NCBI GenBank assembly: GCA_021234155.1
Contig: JAJEKV010000083.1
Coordinates: forward strand, 772,332-836,331
DNA from: Isoetes taiwanensis
Taxonomy: Eukaryota; Streptophyta; Lycopodiopsida; Isoetales; Isoetaceae
Direction of reading: 5' to 3'
Length of the DNA stretch: 64,000 nt
Shown: positions 1 to 11,804 of the stretch, in pieces
How positions within the stretch are numbered: the first letter of the stretch is position 1
How the letters are laid out: each line of letters opens with the position of its first letter
The notes under the pieces: model-generated
Databases searched by the model: none
The model's input: only the letters and a program-made list of their open reading frames with translations
What the model was told of the DNA's origin: nothing
Made by a program: the position numbers and the translations under genes

Positions 1-2
1 CT

Positions 3-110
3 GGAGCTTCTTTTTGCATTGTACATTCAAGCTTTGAAATAACAGCTGAGAAATATGGTCTGGCCATGCTTTGCACTGTAAAAAAGGACAGTGATGAATG
101 AGAATTTTGT
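3..110 (+). CDS. 3' end of an unrecognised gene (last exon)
   Basis: The window opens inside a reading frame of about 35 codons that ends at TGA (108-110). It contains the stretches FEITAEKYGLAMLCTVKK and DSDE before the stop. Its codon pattern looks more coding-like than the T-rich DNA that follows, which suits the end of a last exon and a 3' UTR. I do not recognise the protein, and the upstream part lies outside the window. It could equally be a captured fragment or a chance open frame. Confidence 0.3.
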
Positions 111-849
111 TGTATGAGACCTTGAAGCAGGAAAATGCTTTTGTGGTACCTCAGTTCCATCCCCATATTATGGTAAGATATTATCACATTTTCGTGTTTT
201 TTTAGTTGCCATTGCTAACTTTTGTCAAGATATTCTGTTAATTCTTAAGTGTCCATTTAATTATTCTATCATTTCTTGCTGATTCTTAGCATAGAGTTCT
301 GTTTTAAAGTAGGTTTGCATGACTATTTTTTCTAGCCAAGTTTAGCCTGTTGGTTGCATTTCTTTTTACTGACTGGAATTTTGCTTAGTTCTTTTTAGCT
401 TTGAAGATCTTATGTTAACTGTTTGTATACTAGATTGCAGGTTCTACTTCAGTTTTGAGAGCAATTCCTCTCAATATCTTTTCACCTTCCTTGAACTCTA
501 CATCTGGAAGTGCTGAATAGAGTCGACGAGGATTTCATCAAATTAACATGAGATTTTTAGTCACTGAAGATGGCATGTAAAAAACATTATTAGCAGAAGA
601 AGACCACAATGGCTCGTACAAGTCGTTGCTATTTTAATGAACTAGAACTGAGGTTGGAACTGAGGTTGCAAAATGGAGGAGCAGTTTTTGCATATTTCTA
701 TAATAATATTTACATGAAATGTACATGCCTTGAAAATAAAAATAAATAATATGAATTCTTATTATATTAATGTCTACTAGGAGTGTGTCAAGGCTGTTGC
801 AGGATGTGCATCAATGTTTTTAATTTTCATCCTCAACAAAAATAAGGAG
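111..849. other. AT-rich non-coding stretch
   Basis: T-rich, intron-like or 3'-flank sequence. I see no reading frame with recognisable content. An AATAAA-like signal sits near 735-750 (AAAATAAAAATAAATAAT), which could serve the partial gene at the start. Confidence 0.4.
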
Positions 850-1705
850 GTTGCATATTAAACGGGGTCTCTAAATCGAAGGAAATAAATCCTTCACCAA
901 ATTCAAAGCACCAAACCATCTTAAAGCTTTGTCTGAATTAAAACATGCTTTTTTGGGGTGCAATAGATGCTCCCTTCATATTTGAGCAACATTTGGCATG
1001 TTGAATGGCCTCTTAAATATAAGGCATACTGCAGGGATTGGAAACATGGTTCCCAATTTGTATTCTGGAATAGCATAAGAGTGCAAGGTGCTATTCCGGA
1101 ATAGCGCAAGACTTCAAGGTGTGGTGCTGGGATTTGAAATATGGCTCCCAATTTGTATTCTGGAATAGCGTACGAGTGCAAGATCCTATTCCGGAATAAC
1201 GTAAGAGTGCAAGGGCAACTGACAATCCTATTCCAAAATAAAGCAGGAATTTTGAAAACACTGATTAGGTTCTTCTCTAGACAGATATTGGTATGCTCGG
1301 GTAGGTTCTTCTCCTCACATCATAAAACGTTATGTTTACTTCTTCATACCTTGCACTTCTTGTGTAATGTTCATACTTTAACTTGTGACCTTTTACAAAT
1401 TCACCCCTTTTTGTCATTTCTTCACAATAACCAAATGCGAACAAAAAAAAATGTAGCTGAAATAGCGCATACTAAATCATGCACCATAATGATCTTGGAG
1501 TTAACCTCTAAAAATGCCATTTCAAGTGATTTATATATTGATCCAGTAGTAAGAAAATAATTTTTTCTCTAAAATAGCACATTTTAAAATATAATCACCA
1601 TGATCTTCTGAACACAACTAAAAATGCCATTTCAAATGGTTAGTGCATTTTAGAGAAGGGAATCTTCAAACGAGAGTGCTGCAACACTCCCGTTTAATAT
1701 GCAAC
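850..1705. mobile_element. Small non-autonomous element with 17-bp terminal inverted repeats
   Basis: The left end GTTGCATATTAAACGGG (850-866) is matched exactly in inverse by 1689-1705. The roughly 856-bp interior holds no credible gene. It does hold two internal direct duplications: a unit of about 90 bp (near 1034-1120 and 1129-1216, containing ATTCCGGAATA-like motifs) and a unit of about 110 bp (near 1455-1540 and 1570-1655, containing AAAAATGCCATTTCAA). No clean target-site duplication is visible, so the superfamily is not assigned. The size and structure fit a MITE-like element. Confidence 0.5.
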
Positions 1706-3005
1706 TGTGTTAGTAAATAACAACAAGCAAGTTGCTACAAAACAGAGATTTTCGTGGTTCAAATCGCGCGTGGCGCAATTTGCTTGGCATAAATAACGCA
1801 TTATAATAGAACATAAACTACAAAAACTAATCAGATTGATCGTCCTCAGGCGCTGCAGGCGGTCCTGAGATCCTGTCGATCATGAACAAACCATGCTCTG
1901 GATTCCATATAAGATGGATTACAACATCAAAGGGATCAGGATAGAAGCGACAGATTCATAGCAACGACATCAAGCCGCCTTTGAAGTTCTATTTCTAGTT
2001 TCGCGGCACCGCAGAGGTCCGCATGGTTCATCTTTGCGGGTAATAGAATGTGCCATAATAACAAGGAGAAGGCGGAGACCGGGTTTCCATTCAGTGGGCA
2101 ATTTCATGAATACCTATTTATACACACCAAAATTATTGACAAGATATACATACAAATTATTGCAAGTATAGCAAACCGCGTACACATAATATAAAAAAAC
2201 AATACGCATAAAGAACCAAAAATCTTGATAAAAGAACACAATATATATTCAAAACCTTTCAGATATAAAGTATATTTCATATTCAAAACTTTTTGGAAAG
2301 TGTATTTCTCAGATACATATATATCAAAAAGTTCCCTTTCTAGAACGATTTTCTCAAGGTCCCTGTCAATTTCCCTGTCCGATCAAGTTGTGGGTATAGT
2401 GTTTGTATCTCTTCGACCGCTTTTTCTGAAGCTATTTCCTGCGGTAGACACTAACAAAGCCGGGCAGAAGTCATCTTTGTCAAAATCTTGAGGATGATAG
2501 GGTGGCGGATTCAATGACCGCGGACTGATTGAAGCAACACTTTAGAGCCGCCATCATCCACAATGATTATGCCTTCCTTATCCTCAACACCTAGGGCATC
2601 CATCATGTTGCGCAAGCATTTCACAAATATCTTTTTACCCGGCTCTGGTTCTTTAGGGTTTGTGAATGAAGCACATTTGCTTTGATCCCGGATGGACGCT
2701 TCAATTTCTATTTAGCTTCGTGCACTACTTTCAAAAACATCCTCAGATATTTCTATGCTCCATGGATGACCAAATTGCACAATCTAAACGCATCAAGGCC
2801 TGGTCCAACATCTCCTTCGATAAGGGCGGGTAAACATATTTGGTAACGCGGTCTCATATGTAGCATAATAACAGGGGATTTTCTTTTGTGTTTTTGCACG
2901 CTTTTCACTAAGGTTTTTCTATGATTTCGCGGATGTATTCAAATGGATGTACTAATGCGTACATTTAGAGTGCACACCATTCGAGCCATTGATTTTAGCC
3001 TTTTT
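1706..3005. other. Non-coding stretch, one degenerate palindrome copy
   Basis: No convincing gene. A degenerate copy of the dispersed CG-rich palindrome lies at 1761-1781 (AAATCGCGCG then TGGCGCAATTT). The rest reads like decayed transposon-derived DNA, with open frames too short and too low in complexity to call. Confidence 0.4.
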
Positions 3006-3560
3006 TTTCAATGGTCAACAATCAATGGCTCACAACAAAAGCCCTTTTTGTGCGGTGGTGCATAATGGTCAACAACCAATGGCTCACAACAAAAGCCCCT
3101 TTTTTATGTGTGTGGTGCATAATGGGCACATGAAGAGCTTGAAGGGCACATGAAGGGCTTGAAGGGCGCATGTAGTGCATGTAGTGCGCTTTCCCGCCCG
3201 GCAACACATTTCTTATCATAACTTTTGATCCGAGCTCGTTTTCAGATGATTTTATATTGCGTTGGAAAGCTCTCTCCGAGATCTTTTTGATAGTGTATGA
3301 TATGGATATGTTTGGTTGTTATCTATGCTAAAACAGCAATTTTTCGGCCGGGTTGGGCACATGAAGGGCTTGAAGGGCGCATGTAGTGCGCTTTTTCCCC
3401 ACGGCAACACATTTCTTATCATAACTTTTGATACGAGCTCGTTTCAGATGATTTTTATTATGTTGGAAAGTTCTCTCCGAGATCTTTTGATAGTGTATGA
3501 TATGGATATGTTTGATTAAATTATCTATGTTAAAACAGCAATTTTTCGGCCGGATTTGGT
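3006..3560. repeat. Tandem duplication of about 211 bp
   Basis: The block beginning GGGCACATGAAGGGCTTGAA near 3143 and ending CAGCAATTTTTCGGCCGG near 3350 is repeated at about 3355-3555 with few differences (a period of about 211 bp). Just upstream, a shorter unit containing CAATGGCTCACAACAAAAGC is also doubled (near 3023 and 3079). The ORFs here are by-products of the repeat. Confidence 0.75.
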
Positions 3561-4056
3561 AGGCTTTCACATCCTACCAAATTGATTAATACAGGATTGC
3601 GCTTATTGATATTGTTTTATGGCTCATTCAATGAAGCTTGCAAAAAATTACCATATATTTTTAGATTTTGAGGTAGTTATTAAGCAAATTCCAAGGCTTT
3701 TAGATCCTTGTGCTAACAAGCAGAAAAGTTTCCCACTTTGGTTTCTCACCATAAGAATTCGTGGAGGCCAAAGGCTGCTGTTAAATTCCAGTTGAAAAAT
3801 GTTTGTGTATGGGTGTTGCAAACTTTATGACTTTCAGAATAATGGGATCAATCTGCTCTATCTTTATGGTAAGTTTTACTTATGTTCTACTTGTTTTATT
3901 GTGATGAACTTCAAAAGCTACAGGTGATAAAAGCCTCAAATGAATTCTAGTTTTTCCCTCGGTTTGAATTCTAAAAATTTTTGTCACACTTTTGGGGTGA
4001 CGCCCTAAGGCCTCGAAGGGGCCAAAAAATTTTTTTTGCAACACAAACCATTAACA

Positions 4057-4593
4057 TCCAACATATAAAAATTAAATCCTCCAACACATAACAACCATTG
4101 ACATTAACAACCAACACATAACTACCATTGACATTAATTAACACAACCATTGGGTCTAACACATTTAAATTAAAATCCCCCTTAAACCCCCTTTGGTTTG
4201 GGTGTATATTCACACGGGGGGTGACGTAGGGCAGCGAGAGCCCTCATAATTGTATTTTGCACGTACGGAATCAACACCATATAGTATTCCGCTTGAAATC
4301 TTATAGTATTTTGCGAATCTTGTTATACAGTATAGCAAATTTTGTACTTGCATACCCCACAGCTCTTGTACTTGCATAGGAATAAGGGGTGAATATGCCT
4401 ATCCAACAGCTCTTGTTGCCCGGAGTCATCCCCCGTGTGAATATGCACCCAAACCAAAGGGGGTTTAAGGGGGATTTTAATTTAAATGTGTTAGACCCAA
4501 TGGTTGTGTTAATTAATGTCAATGGTAGTTATGTGTTGGTTGTTAATGTCAATGGTTGTTATGTGTTGGAGGATTTAATTTTTATATGTTGGA
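4057..4593. repeat. Long inverted repeat, arms of about 168 bp
   Basis: 4057-4224 and 4425-4593 are near-identical inverse copies around a 200-bp spacer. The same translated run, containing MVVLINVNGSYVLVVNVNG, appears on opposite strands. A transcript across the block would fold into a long hairpin. Similar GGGGTGACG motifs at 3995 and 4218 may mark the ends of a fold-back or MITE-type element. The arms contain no gene I recognise. Confidence 0.8.
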
Positions 4594-4731
4594 TACCATG
4601 ACTTTTCAAACTGGGCTTTAGGTAATGTTCTACATAGCACACCATTCAAATCAAAGACCAGTACTTTTGGGGAAGCCAAATCATTTCTGTAAGGAGAACA
4701 ATAACGTATGAGATGAAAGAAATGGAAAACA

Positions 4732-4823
4732 AAAACGCGCCAGGCGCGATTTCATTAATGATGCATGTCAACATAATTCAAAAGTATGCTCTAGGAAACT
4801 CTGAATCGCGCCAGGCGCGATTT
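4732..4823. repeat. Two copies of the 21-bp CG-rich palindrome
   Basis: Copies at 4732-4752 and 4803-4823 have the form AAATCGCGCC, one A or T, GGCGCGATTT, with a single substitution each in the first arm. They are the leftmost well-preserved copies of a motif dispersed up to 12.6 kb. Confidence 0.8.
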
Positions 4824-4999
4824 CTATATGCTTCTAGTTTGTAAAATGCATGGATATAAAAAAAGGGAACATTGTCACGATACCTTTCGTCTTCATCATT
4901 CCCCGTGTTCTCTTCATCCCTTGCATCTTTATTCCGAAGTTGCCTCCGGGTCCGCTAGAAGCACCAACCACATCGGTTGAGAGATCAGATGGTGTGAAC

Positions 5000-6493
5000 T
5001 ACGCTTGATAGTTCATTACTCTTTACGCTAACCTGACTAGTGTTATCAGATTTGGAGTCTGCTTCATCATCAATATTGTTATTATCATCATCCTTGGTAT
5101 TGTCATTCTGGTTTATATTGTCAGGGCCAAGAATGTTCACAGGCATGTCGATTAGGTACTTGGAGATCCGCCGCCGCCCATGTCATCCATGATGTTGGAG
5201 CCAAGCAATGCCTGCCTCGTAATCTCCCGTTCCTTAAGCAAATCAAGGTATTTCGCCTTAGAGCTAGAAGCTTTGTTTTTGCACCGCCATTGGTCCCCTA
5301 GGGGCTTCCTCTAGTACTTTCTCAAAGAAGAGGTCCAAAAATTTCCGGCTCGATCATCGGAGACGACGCCCGGGCATTTCCTTGCTAACTTCAAAGCTTT
5401 CTACCGATGTAACCTCCAACGGAAGTTCCAGCAAGTTGTTCCCAATGGACAAAATGCTTCAATGAGATAATTGGGAAAGGTCCATAGAGAACCCGTTCTT
5501 GTTTAGCTTCCCCTTATGTGAAGTTAGGAGCTCATACTTAATGTGGCCCACAAGAACCGGGGTCGCCCTCGTTTTTCTTCCTCATCCTCCTCTTCCTCCT
5601 CTAACTCTTCCACGATCTTGACAAGCCTTCCCCTTGTCTTCTTGCTCGGATAGAAGACGTTTCGCGAGATGCGTTCATCTAACCGATAGCAACGCCATGC
5701 TAGTTTCTCTCCATCCGCTTTTCCCTTAAGCCTTTCATATTCCTTATCATCCATCATGGCTATCATAATAATAAGCACATGAGAAATTTTACTTCTTTGG
5801 TTGAAGTCACCATCCTTGTTTTCATCTATGAGGATCGCTCGTCGATGACTTTCACGCATTCTAAGTCATTTGCAAAGACTTAGAGCATATGCATAGGACA
5901 TGTCGGAGGGACATATAGTGACGACATTGTGTAATTCATTTTACGCGTGCAACCACCGCATATGTTGAAGAACGATTATAGTCTTCAAGCGACCATCCGG
6001 CGCCTCGGCTATCAAGCACGAAGAGTGTGATATCATGAGGACCTTCACCCACTTCGGCAAGGCACACTTGAAACAAAGTGGACACTTGATAAAAAATGTG
6101 GATTCCATCTCCGGGTCGCTTCACCAACGCGACTTTTTCGTTTCAAGTCGGATGCAACTTTTGTGTGAATCCCATCGATCTTTGCAACGTTCTTCAACCT
6201 CGCCGCTTGACAAAGTCCTTGGACCAAAATACATATTTCTTTAGGTCGTCGTTGGAGACGTTATACTTTTGCATTAGTCCTAACTCCGACAATGACCACT
6301 CTGATGTAAGCCTTTGCAATTCCTCACCAACTGCCTTCTTGAGCACACTAATATTCTTCAGCTCGTCGCATGCATCTTCAAAGGATTCCATAGCCTTTGT
6401 TGCTGAGGTTTTCTTGTAAAGGATTTCCTTTTTGATTAACCTATCCAGGACTGAGATGAGTTCTTGATCTTCCAATCCCTGGGCCTTCCTCAT
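5000..6493 (-). pseudogene. Decayed unrecognised reading frames, probably transposon-associated
   Basis: Several minus-strand open stretches in different frames look like remains of one or two proteins. From upstream to downstream there is a helical segment starting MRKAQGLEDQELISVLDRL at 6493, a segment with GPHDITLFVLDSRGAGWSLE near 5990-6060, and a charged segment with an acidic run (EELEEEEEDEEEK) followed by KRGRPR near 5570-5620. I recognise no domain. The AT-hook-like RGRPR with an acidic run suggests a nuclear protein. The block lies just outside the left inverted repeat at 6547. Confidence 0.3.
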
Positions 6494-6589
6494 CTCTGTT
6501 ATATGGATATCAAAAATTGATGTGTCAACAGGAGGAAATCTTCCTAACCATCATTCAAAAAAATTGAGAATATGTCTTAATTTTGGTAC

Positions 6590-6830
6590 TTTTTTCCGTC
6601 CGCGTTTTTTTTTGTTTTTTATTCCCCGTCCGCCATTTTTTTTGTTTTTTCTCTCCATCCGCCTTTCTTGTTTTCGTTTTCAATTTTCAATTTTCAGATT
6701 CCCGCCCGTCCGTTTTCCCCCCTTTTTTTCGTCTCCTATTCTTTTGCTCCCTCTCCTTATTTTTTTCCCTCCTCTAAATTCCCGCCTCGTCCCTTTTCTT
6801 TTACTCCCTCCCGCTTTTTAGTTGTTCGCC
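6590..6830 (+). repeat. Pyrimidine-rich tract
   Basis: About 240 bases of almost pure T and C on the plus strand, with repeated TTTTTT, CCGTCCGC and CTCCCTC motifs. Open frames through it (runs of F, P, S, L) are compositional artefacts. Confidence 0.7.
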
Positions 6831-7448
6831 TTGGTTTTTTATTTTGTGTTTCTTCGTTTCTCAACAAAGAGGTCACGCCTTTTACCATATCGGTAGGTTT
6901 TCCACGGGCTTTCCACATCGAAGCTTTTCCACGGGGTTTTCCATCGAGCTTTTCCACATCGAATCAGAAGGTGGGCGCTTGGAGCACCGGGCGATGGGTT
7001 TCCCGGTGGATGAAGCACTTGGAGCACCTGACCCGAGACGCAACAATACAATACTGTTATCTCTTTCCGGATAATCGCTAGGTATACTACCAATATCTCA
7101 TCTGTTATCTCTTCTAGATATTACTCGTTATTGCTAGGTAGACTCTAATAGAGGATGGTAATAGTCCGCATTGTTGGAGAGAAGCCCTTGTAATTTTGAC
7201 TTGATTCACAGTTGCTTGCTGCAATACAAATTCTGATGTTGAATCAGCCCAAAAATGCTCAAAATCACAATTATTGAAGGGGCTTTGGGGTTGGACATGA
7301 TCTAACTGTCAAATCCGAACTACTTTGAAGTGTTACAGCTGCTAATTTCAAGATCAAAGCAGGAAATTTACTCAATTTCGTGATGTTGCAGGATTAAAAT
7401 TTGCTCAATTTTGTGATGTTGTAGGGTTTTGTGAAGAGCCCATAGTTG

Positions 7449-7502
7449 AAATCGCGCCTGGCGCGATTTGAGGTGAGTGCCAGACTGAAAAAAAAAAAAA
7501 TT

Positions 7503-7551
<49 letters not shown>

Positions 7552-8904
7552 AAAAACCGGAAGCGATTTGAGGTTAGCCTATTCCTTATTTTTTTGTCAT
7601 TTTGGACATTTTTAAGGACATTTGAGAGTGATTGTCCTTGTTAAATCGGCGCCAGCGCGATTTTGTATTTACTTTTCCATAAAAAGTTGTTCTTTTAACT
7701 GCTTTTGGATGATTTTTGTCATTATTTTTCTCTAAAACTGGTTTTTTTAACTATTTTGTAGGACATTTTAAGTATTTTGGGCAGGATAAAATCGCATCAG
7801 GAGCATTATAAAGACTCTTCACGTTTGTAAAATCGTCTGTTTTGACCATTTTGTAGGACATAAATTTTATTGTTTGTATAAATATTTGAGTTGAATCTGC
7901 ATAAATGTAGTATGTTTATGTCCACAAAATCGCGCCAGGCGCGATTTTCATTTCGAAAATAAGGACTTTCTTGCAGTTAGTTATTCAAATATACTTGTTA
8001 TTTTACTCTACAAATTTCGCGGTTGCGGATAATTGTGTTTAAAATATGCAATTTTTAGGTTTTATGTTGCCAAAACATAAAATTTTTAGGTTAAATTCCA
8101 TCATATTTTACAAGTTTCATCAAATTCAACACATGGTTATATAGCTAAAATGGCCTATAATAAGCCTATTCGGCGCGATTTTGGACCAGACATAATCCCA
8201 ATTTAATTGAATGATGGTTTCCTTGTGAATCTGGCAACTTCTTCTCCACGCAAGCGCCCTGCATTCATTCCATTTCTCCCAAACGGATCTGAAGCAAAAA
8301 CTATCTTGCGGGCATCCTTGGGTACGGTTGGTTCTTTGGCAAAGATCACCCTTTTCATCCTTTTTTTTTTTTTTGATCCGGTGCTCTTGGTCTTGTCCTC
8401 AGATTATAGTCCGACTAAGTGTCCTTTCCAAAGAACTTGAATTCACTTTTTTGGACCAGCCCTCTCGGTAGGCATTGGCTTCCCATATTCAATCCCATTG
8501 GTTCCGAAAGCATGCGAAGTTGCTCTATATAGGGATCGCAAGGAATAACTTCGTTAGCTTTATAATCGTGAATTCAAACATCGATTTCATATTAGAAGCG
8601 ATTTGCCTTCTCTAAATAGCAAAGGGTTTTTAAAATAGTAAATGGTTCTAGTCGTATAAGCAAATCGCGCCAGGCGCGATTTCATATTAGAATACAACCA
8701 TGACGCCGCGATTTGCCTACTTTGAGAAGAAACGGCTATCTTCAAGGACGACCATGTCTCCTCAGCTAGGCAAATCGCGCGTGGCTCAACTTGTATTCTA
8801 ATATAAAATCAGCGCCCAAAGCGATTTGCTTATTTGACGGGAAACGTCTACCATCCCAGGAACCCTTTTCTATTTAGAGAAGGCAAATCGCGCGGGCGCT
8901 AATT
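7449..8904. repeat. Cluster of 21-bp CG-rich palindromes
   Basis: Well-preserved copies lie at 7449-7469 (centre T), 7927-7947 and 8662-8682 (centre A), all with both ten-base arms intact. Degenerate copies lie at about 7643-7664, 8772-8792 and 8885-8904. They are separated by AT-rich non-coding DNA, including a homopolymer-A tract of about 50 bases at 7503-7551. Confidence 0.8.
8188..8218. repeat. Extra internal copy of the transposon end sequence
   Basis: A 31-base exact match to 17258-17288, in the same orientation (AGACATAATCCCAATTTAAT, then TGAATGATGGT). It could be the right end of a nested non-autonomous derivative running from 6547 to 8218. Confidence 0.65.
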
Positions 8905-9440
8905 GCTCTACTATGAAATCGCGGCTTGATTGCATTAATATCTGAAAAATAAAAAATGGGGAGAGAATTACCTTTTGTATAAGAAAGTTTTTCCCATGTC
9001 ATTTAGGAGGCGCTTTATTTCGCTAGTTCGGCAGTGTTGTTGACCCGCCAGAACCGGCAGATTTCGATGTAATACGGCTTTATAGAACAACCGATTCCCA
9101 AGATATCTTCGCGGCCTTCTTGATGAGAATCTTGCGGGCCTCTATTGAATCTTTGGCCATCTATTATCATAAAATGTATGTTCGGGTTCTCGGCCGAAGT
9201 CCTCCGCCTTGCTCCGGATGATTACCTTTTTGTTTCGTATCGTAAGGCACTACATCCGGCAGGGCATTGGCACCCGCCTGGATTTTCGATCATGCTTTGT
9301 TCAATATCTCCAAGGAGTCTTTGCTTGTCATACCTTCTGGCTGATATAAATAGCTTTAGTGGACACGAAAAAGCCTCCGCCCACGTTGGATCGGATGTGT
9401 GAAGCCGAGGCCCCTGGATACTTGTCGGCATATTTCTTCG

Positions 9441-9992
9441 GTTTGCTCATTGCCTCAACCGCACGGCCTTGTCATCGCCACTTGTAAGGCCGGCTTTGTC
9501 ACCAGTAGTTTCGCCTCTAGAGCTAGCTTCTTCCTTGTCCTTCACTGCCTGTAAGTAGACACTGCCCGAGGGCCTCGTGCTAATGGCTCGTCGAACAGCT
9601 GTAAGCCCCTCGCATATTCTTCTAGGAGTCAATGGCTCGCCAACTGTCCAGCCAAATTTGAAGAGGTTATCGGCCATGTCGTCTGATCTTAAAGCAGTCT
9701 CTTTAAAAGAGCTCGCACTGCATCGATTGATCTTCTTTAGGCTTTTCTTATGTTTTTGGCCCACTTCAACTAGCACAGAACAGAAAGAATCGCCCCAGAC
9801 TTCACGTGTAATAAGAATTCCCTGCTTCTTCATTTGATCAGTCTCTCTTAACCTTGACATGAATATGAGGTCTGTCTTCCCACCAGTTTTGAATATCTCC
9901 ACATACCATTCTGACCCCTCTATAAGATCTTCTTCTGGACATGGAGGTTCTACCTGAGCCTTTATTATTCCAGATGTATCTTCTAACGTCAA
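9441..9992 (-). CDS. Unrecognised open frame of about 181 codons inside the transposon candidate
   Basis: The longest clean frame between 5 and 14 kb begins MTLEDTSGIIKAQVEPPCPE at 9992. It contains ILITREVWGDSFCSVLVEVG and ends in a charged, polar tail (GETTGDKAGLTSGDDKAVRL). No membrane segment or signal peptide is visible and I recognise no family. Upstream minus-strand sequence (9989-10216) contains another short frame that may be an earlier exon. It may be an accessory gene of the surrounding transposon or a captured host fragment. It could also be an artefact, since no homologous copy in the window supports it. Confidence 0.35.
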
Positions 9993-9999
9993 TACATGT

Positions 10000-11800
10000 T
10001 GCGTGTCCAGAATAAGAACATCTTCTTACGTCCTTTGCTTTTTTCTCGATCAGAGAAGTCTCGCCTTGCTTGGTCCTCCCTCTTTTGATTGTCTTTTGTG
10101 ATCCCGTGGAAATTACAAAGACATGGGTTAATCTTTTTTATGCTCAAATAAATGCCGCCGACACATATGCAACAAAACGCGGCGCCGATTTGAAAATGAA
10201 TACCGCGCAAGTTCATTTAGTTTATTGGGGTCAGGGGCCAGGCGCGTTTTGTCCCAGTCAAAATGCAACAAATACGCGCTTGGCGCGTTTTAGAAGTGAC
10301 CTGAAAGATAAAGAAACTAATGTAATGCCTAATTAAATCAAGGCCAGGGCATTTCGTCCGAATCAAAATGCTCGGGACACAACTAACTATAAAAATGCAA
10401 CTTAAAGAGTTGAATCTTCATCGAGGACACAACTAACTATAAAAACACAACTAGCTATCAATAATCGCTTACATTTAAGTATACAAGCTTCAAGCAAAGC
10501 ACATACAAAGATTAAAAGAGAAACCAACATGTACACATTAAGCATTTGTTTTCCATACATTTTTGGGACATATGAACTCAAACATTAGAGGACACATGCT
10601 TCTTATTGGATAATATAATAACTATATTATTACGTAAAAACATCCTAAAAACTAACAAAAAAGGGACACGTAAATCAATTCTGAGAACAAAAACGGATCA
10701 ATTACCCGAGGCGCTTGTTGGATTTGTGCTTTTCGCTTGTTCGTGACCTCCGTGCATGGGATTTGTGCTTTGGTCTGCCGCCCACCTCTACTGGGGCGCT
10801 TCGGCGCCGCATCCTCTAGACGCCATAGAACTGCAAGTGCGGATAATATGAGACTGGGATTTTGGTTTAAACTTATATGTATGCGTTCATAATCTTGGTA
10901 GCCGATTTACAAACCAGAATTCAAATTTGGCGTCCTTTTAAATTTATACCGCTTTAATTAACCGCTTTTCCCGATCAGCTCATTTACAAATTTAAATTGT
11001 GTTTTTCTTTTTAGTGCAATTTCAAGAACAATTAATTATTAATTTCAAGAAACGCATATGTGGCAATCTACTACCACCTAATCGGCCACCTACTATCAGA
11101 GCGCCCAAGATCATTCCTACTTTCAGAGCGCCCAAGATCATTCCTACTATCAGAGCGCCCAAGATCCGTCTACAACGCCTTCAATCCTATTCGATCGAGC
11201 CGCCTTCAATCCCATTCGATGTCTGCTGAGCTATGGTGAGTGTGATTCCATTCCGAATGCATTCTCTTGTTCTCTATTTTTCGTCCTCTATTTTTTCCAA
11301 TGCATTCTGGTTCTTCATCAGTGTCGGAGAAGAATGCTATCTTTTAACAGCAAACTTGAAGCGCCGAGTAGGCTTATGTAAAATCAAGATCCGAATCCAA
11401 ATTCTATGTGTCATGGTGTTCCTCTTGGAAACTTGATTTACGTAAAATTTCCATTATAAAACGCAATTACTTAAGATGAGGCTCTTCCAAGAAGACATCC
11501 CTTGGCGTATACAGTTGGTGAAAGTGTGGGCACATTTGTAGCATGGCCAAAAGAACGCCCAAAAAGGTATGTATATTTGGATATTCAAAAAAATGAGTAT
11601 ATCATAACATCTGCGTGATGTTTTGAATTTTGAATACTTTGATGTTCTTTAGCCAGTCATATCAACCCCATGAAACTACACATTAATGAAAATATGTAGT
11701 TTCTTGGGGTTGGTCATACTGGCTGGAGGGCATCAAAGGATTCAATGTTTTCGACATTGCATATAAAAAAACATAATAAAGTAATGACAGAAAAGTATAG
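10000..11800. other. Non-coding, with short repeats
   Basis: One palindrome copy at 10270-10291 (AAATACGCGC, TTGGCGCGTTTT) and a half-site near 10232. Near 11097-11165 a 23-base unit around AGAGCGCCCAAGATCATTCC is repeated three times in tandem. No gene is supported. Confidence 0.5.
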
Positions 11801-11804
11801 TGCA

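Noticed and set aside
6522-7081. Phe/Pro/Ser-rich frames of about 100-140 codons
   Set aside because: They arise from the pyrimidine-rich tract, with several frames open at once.
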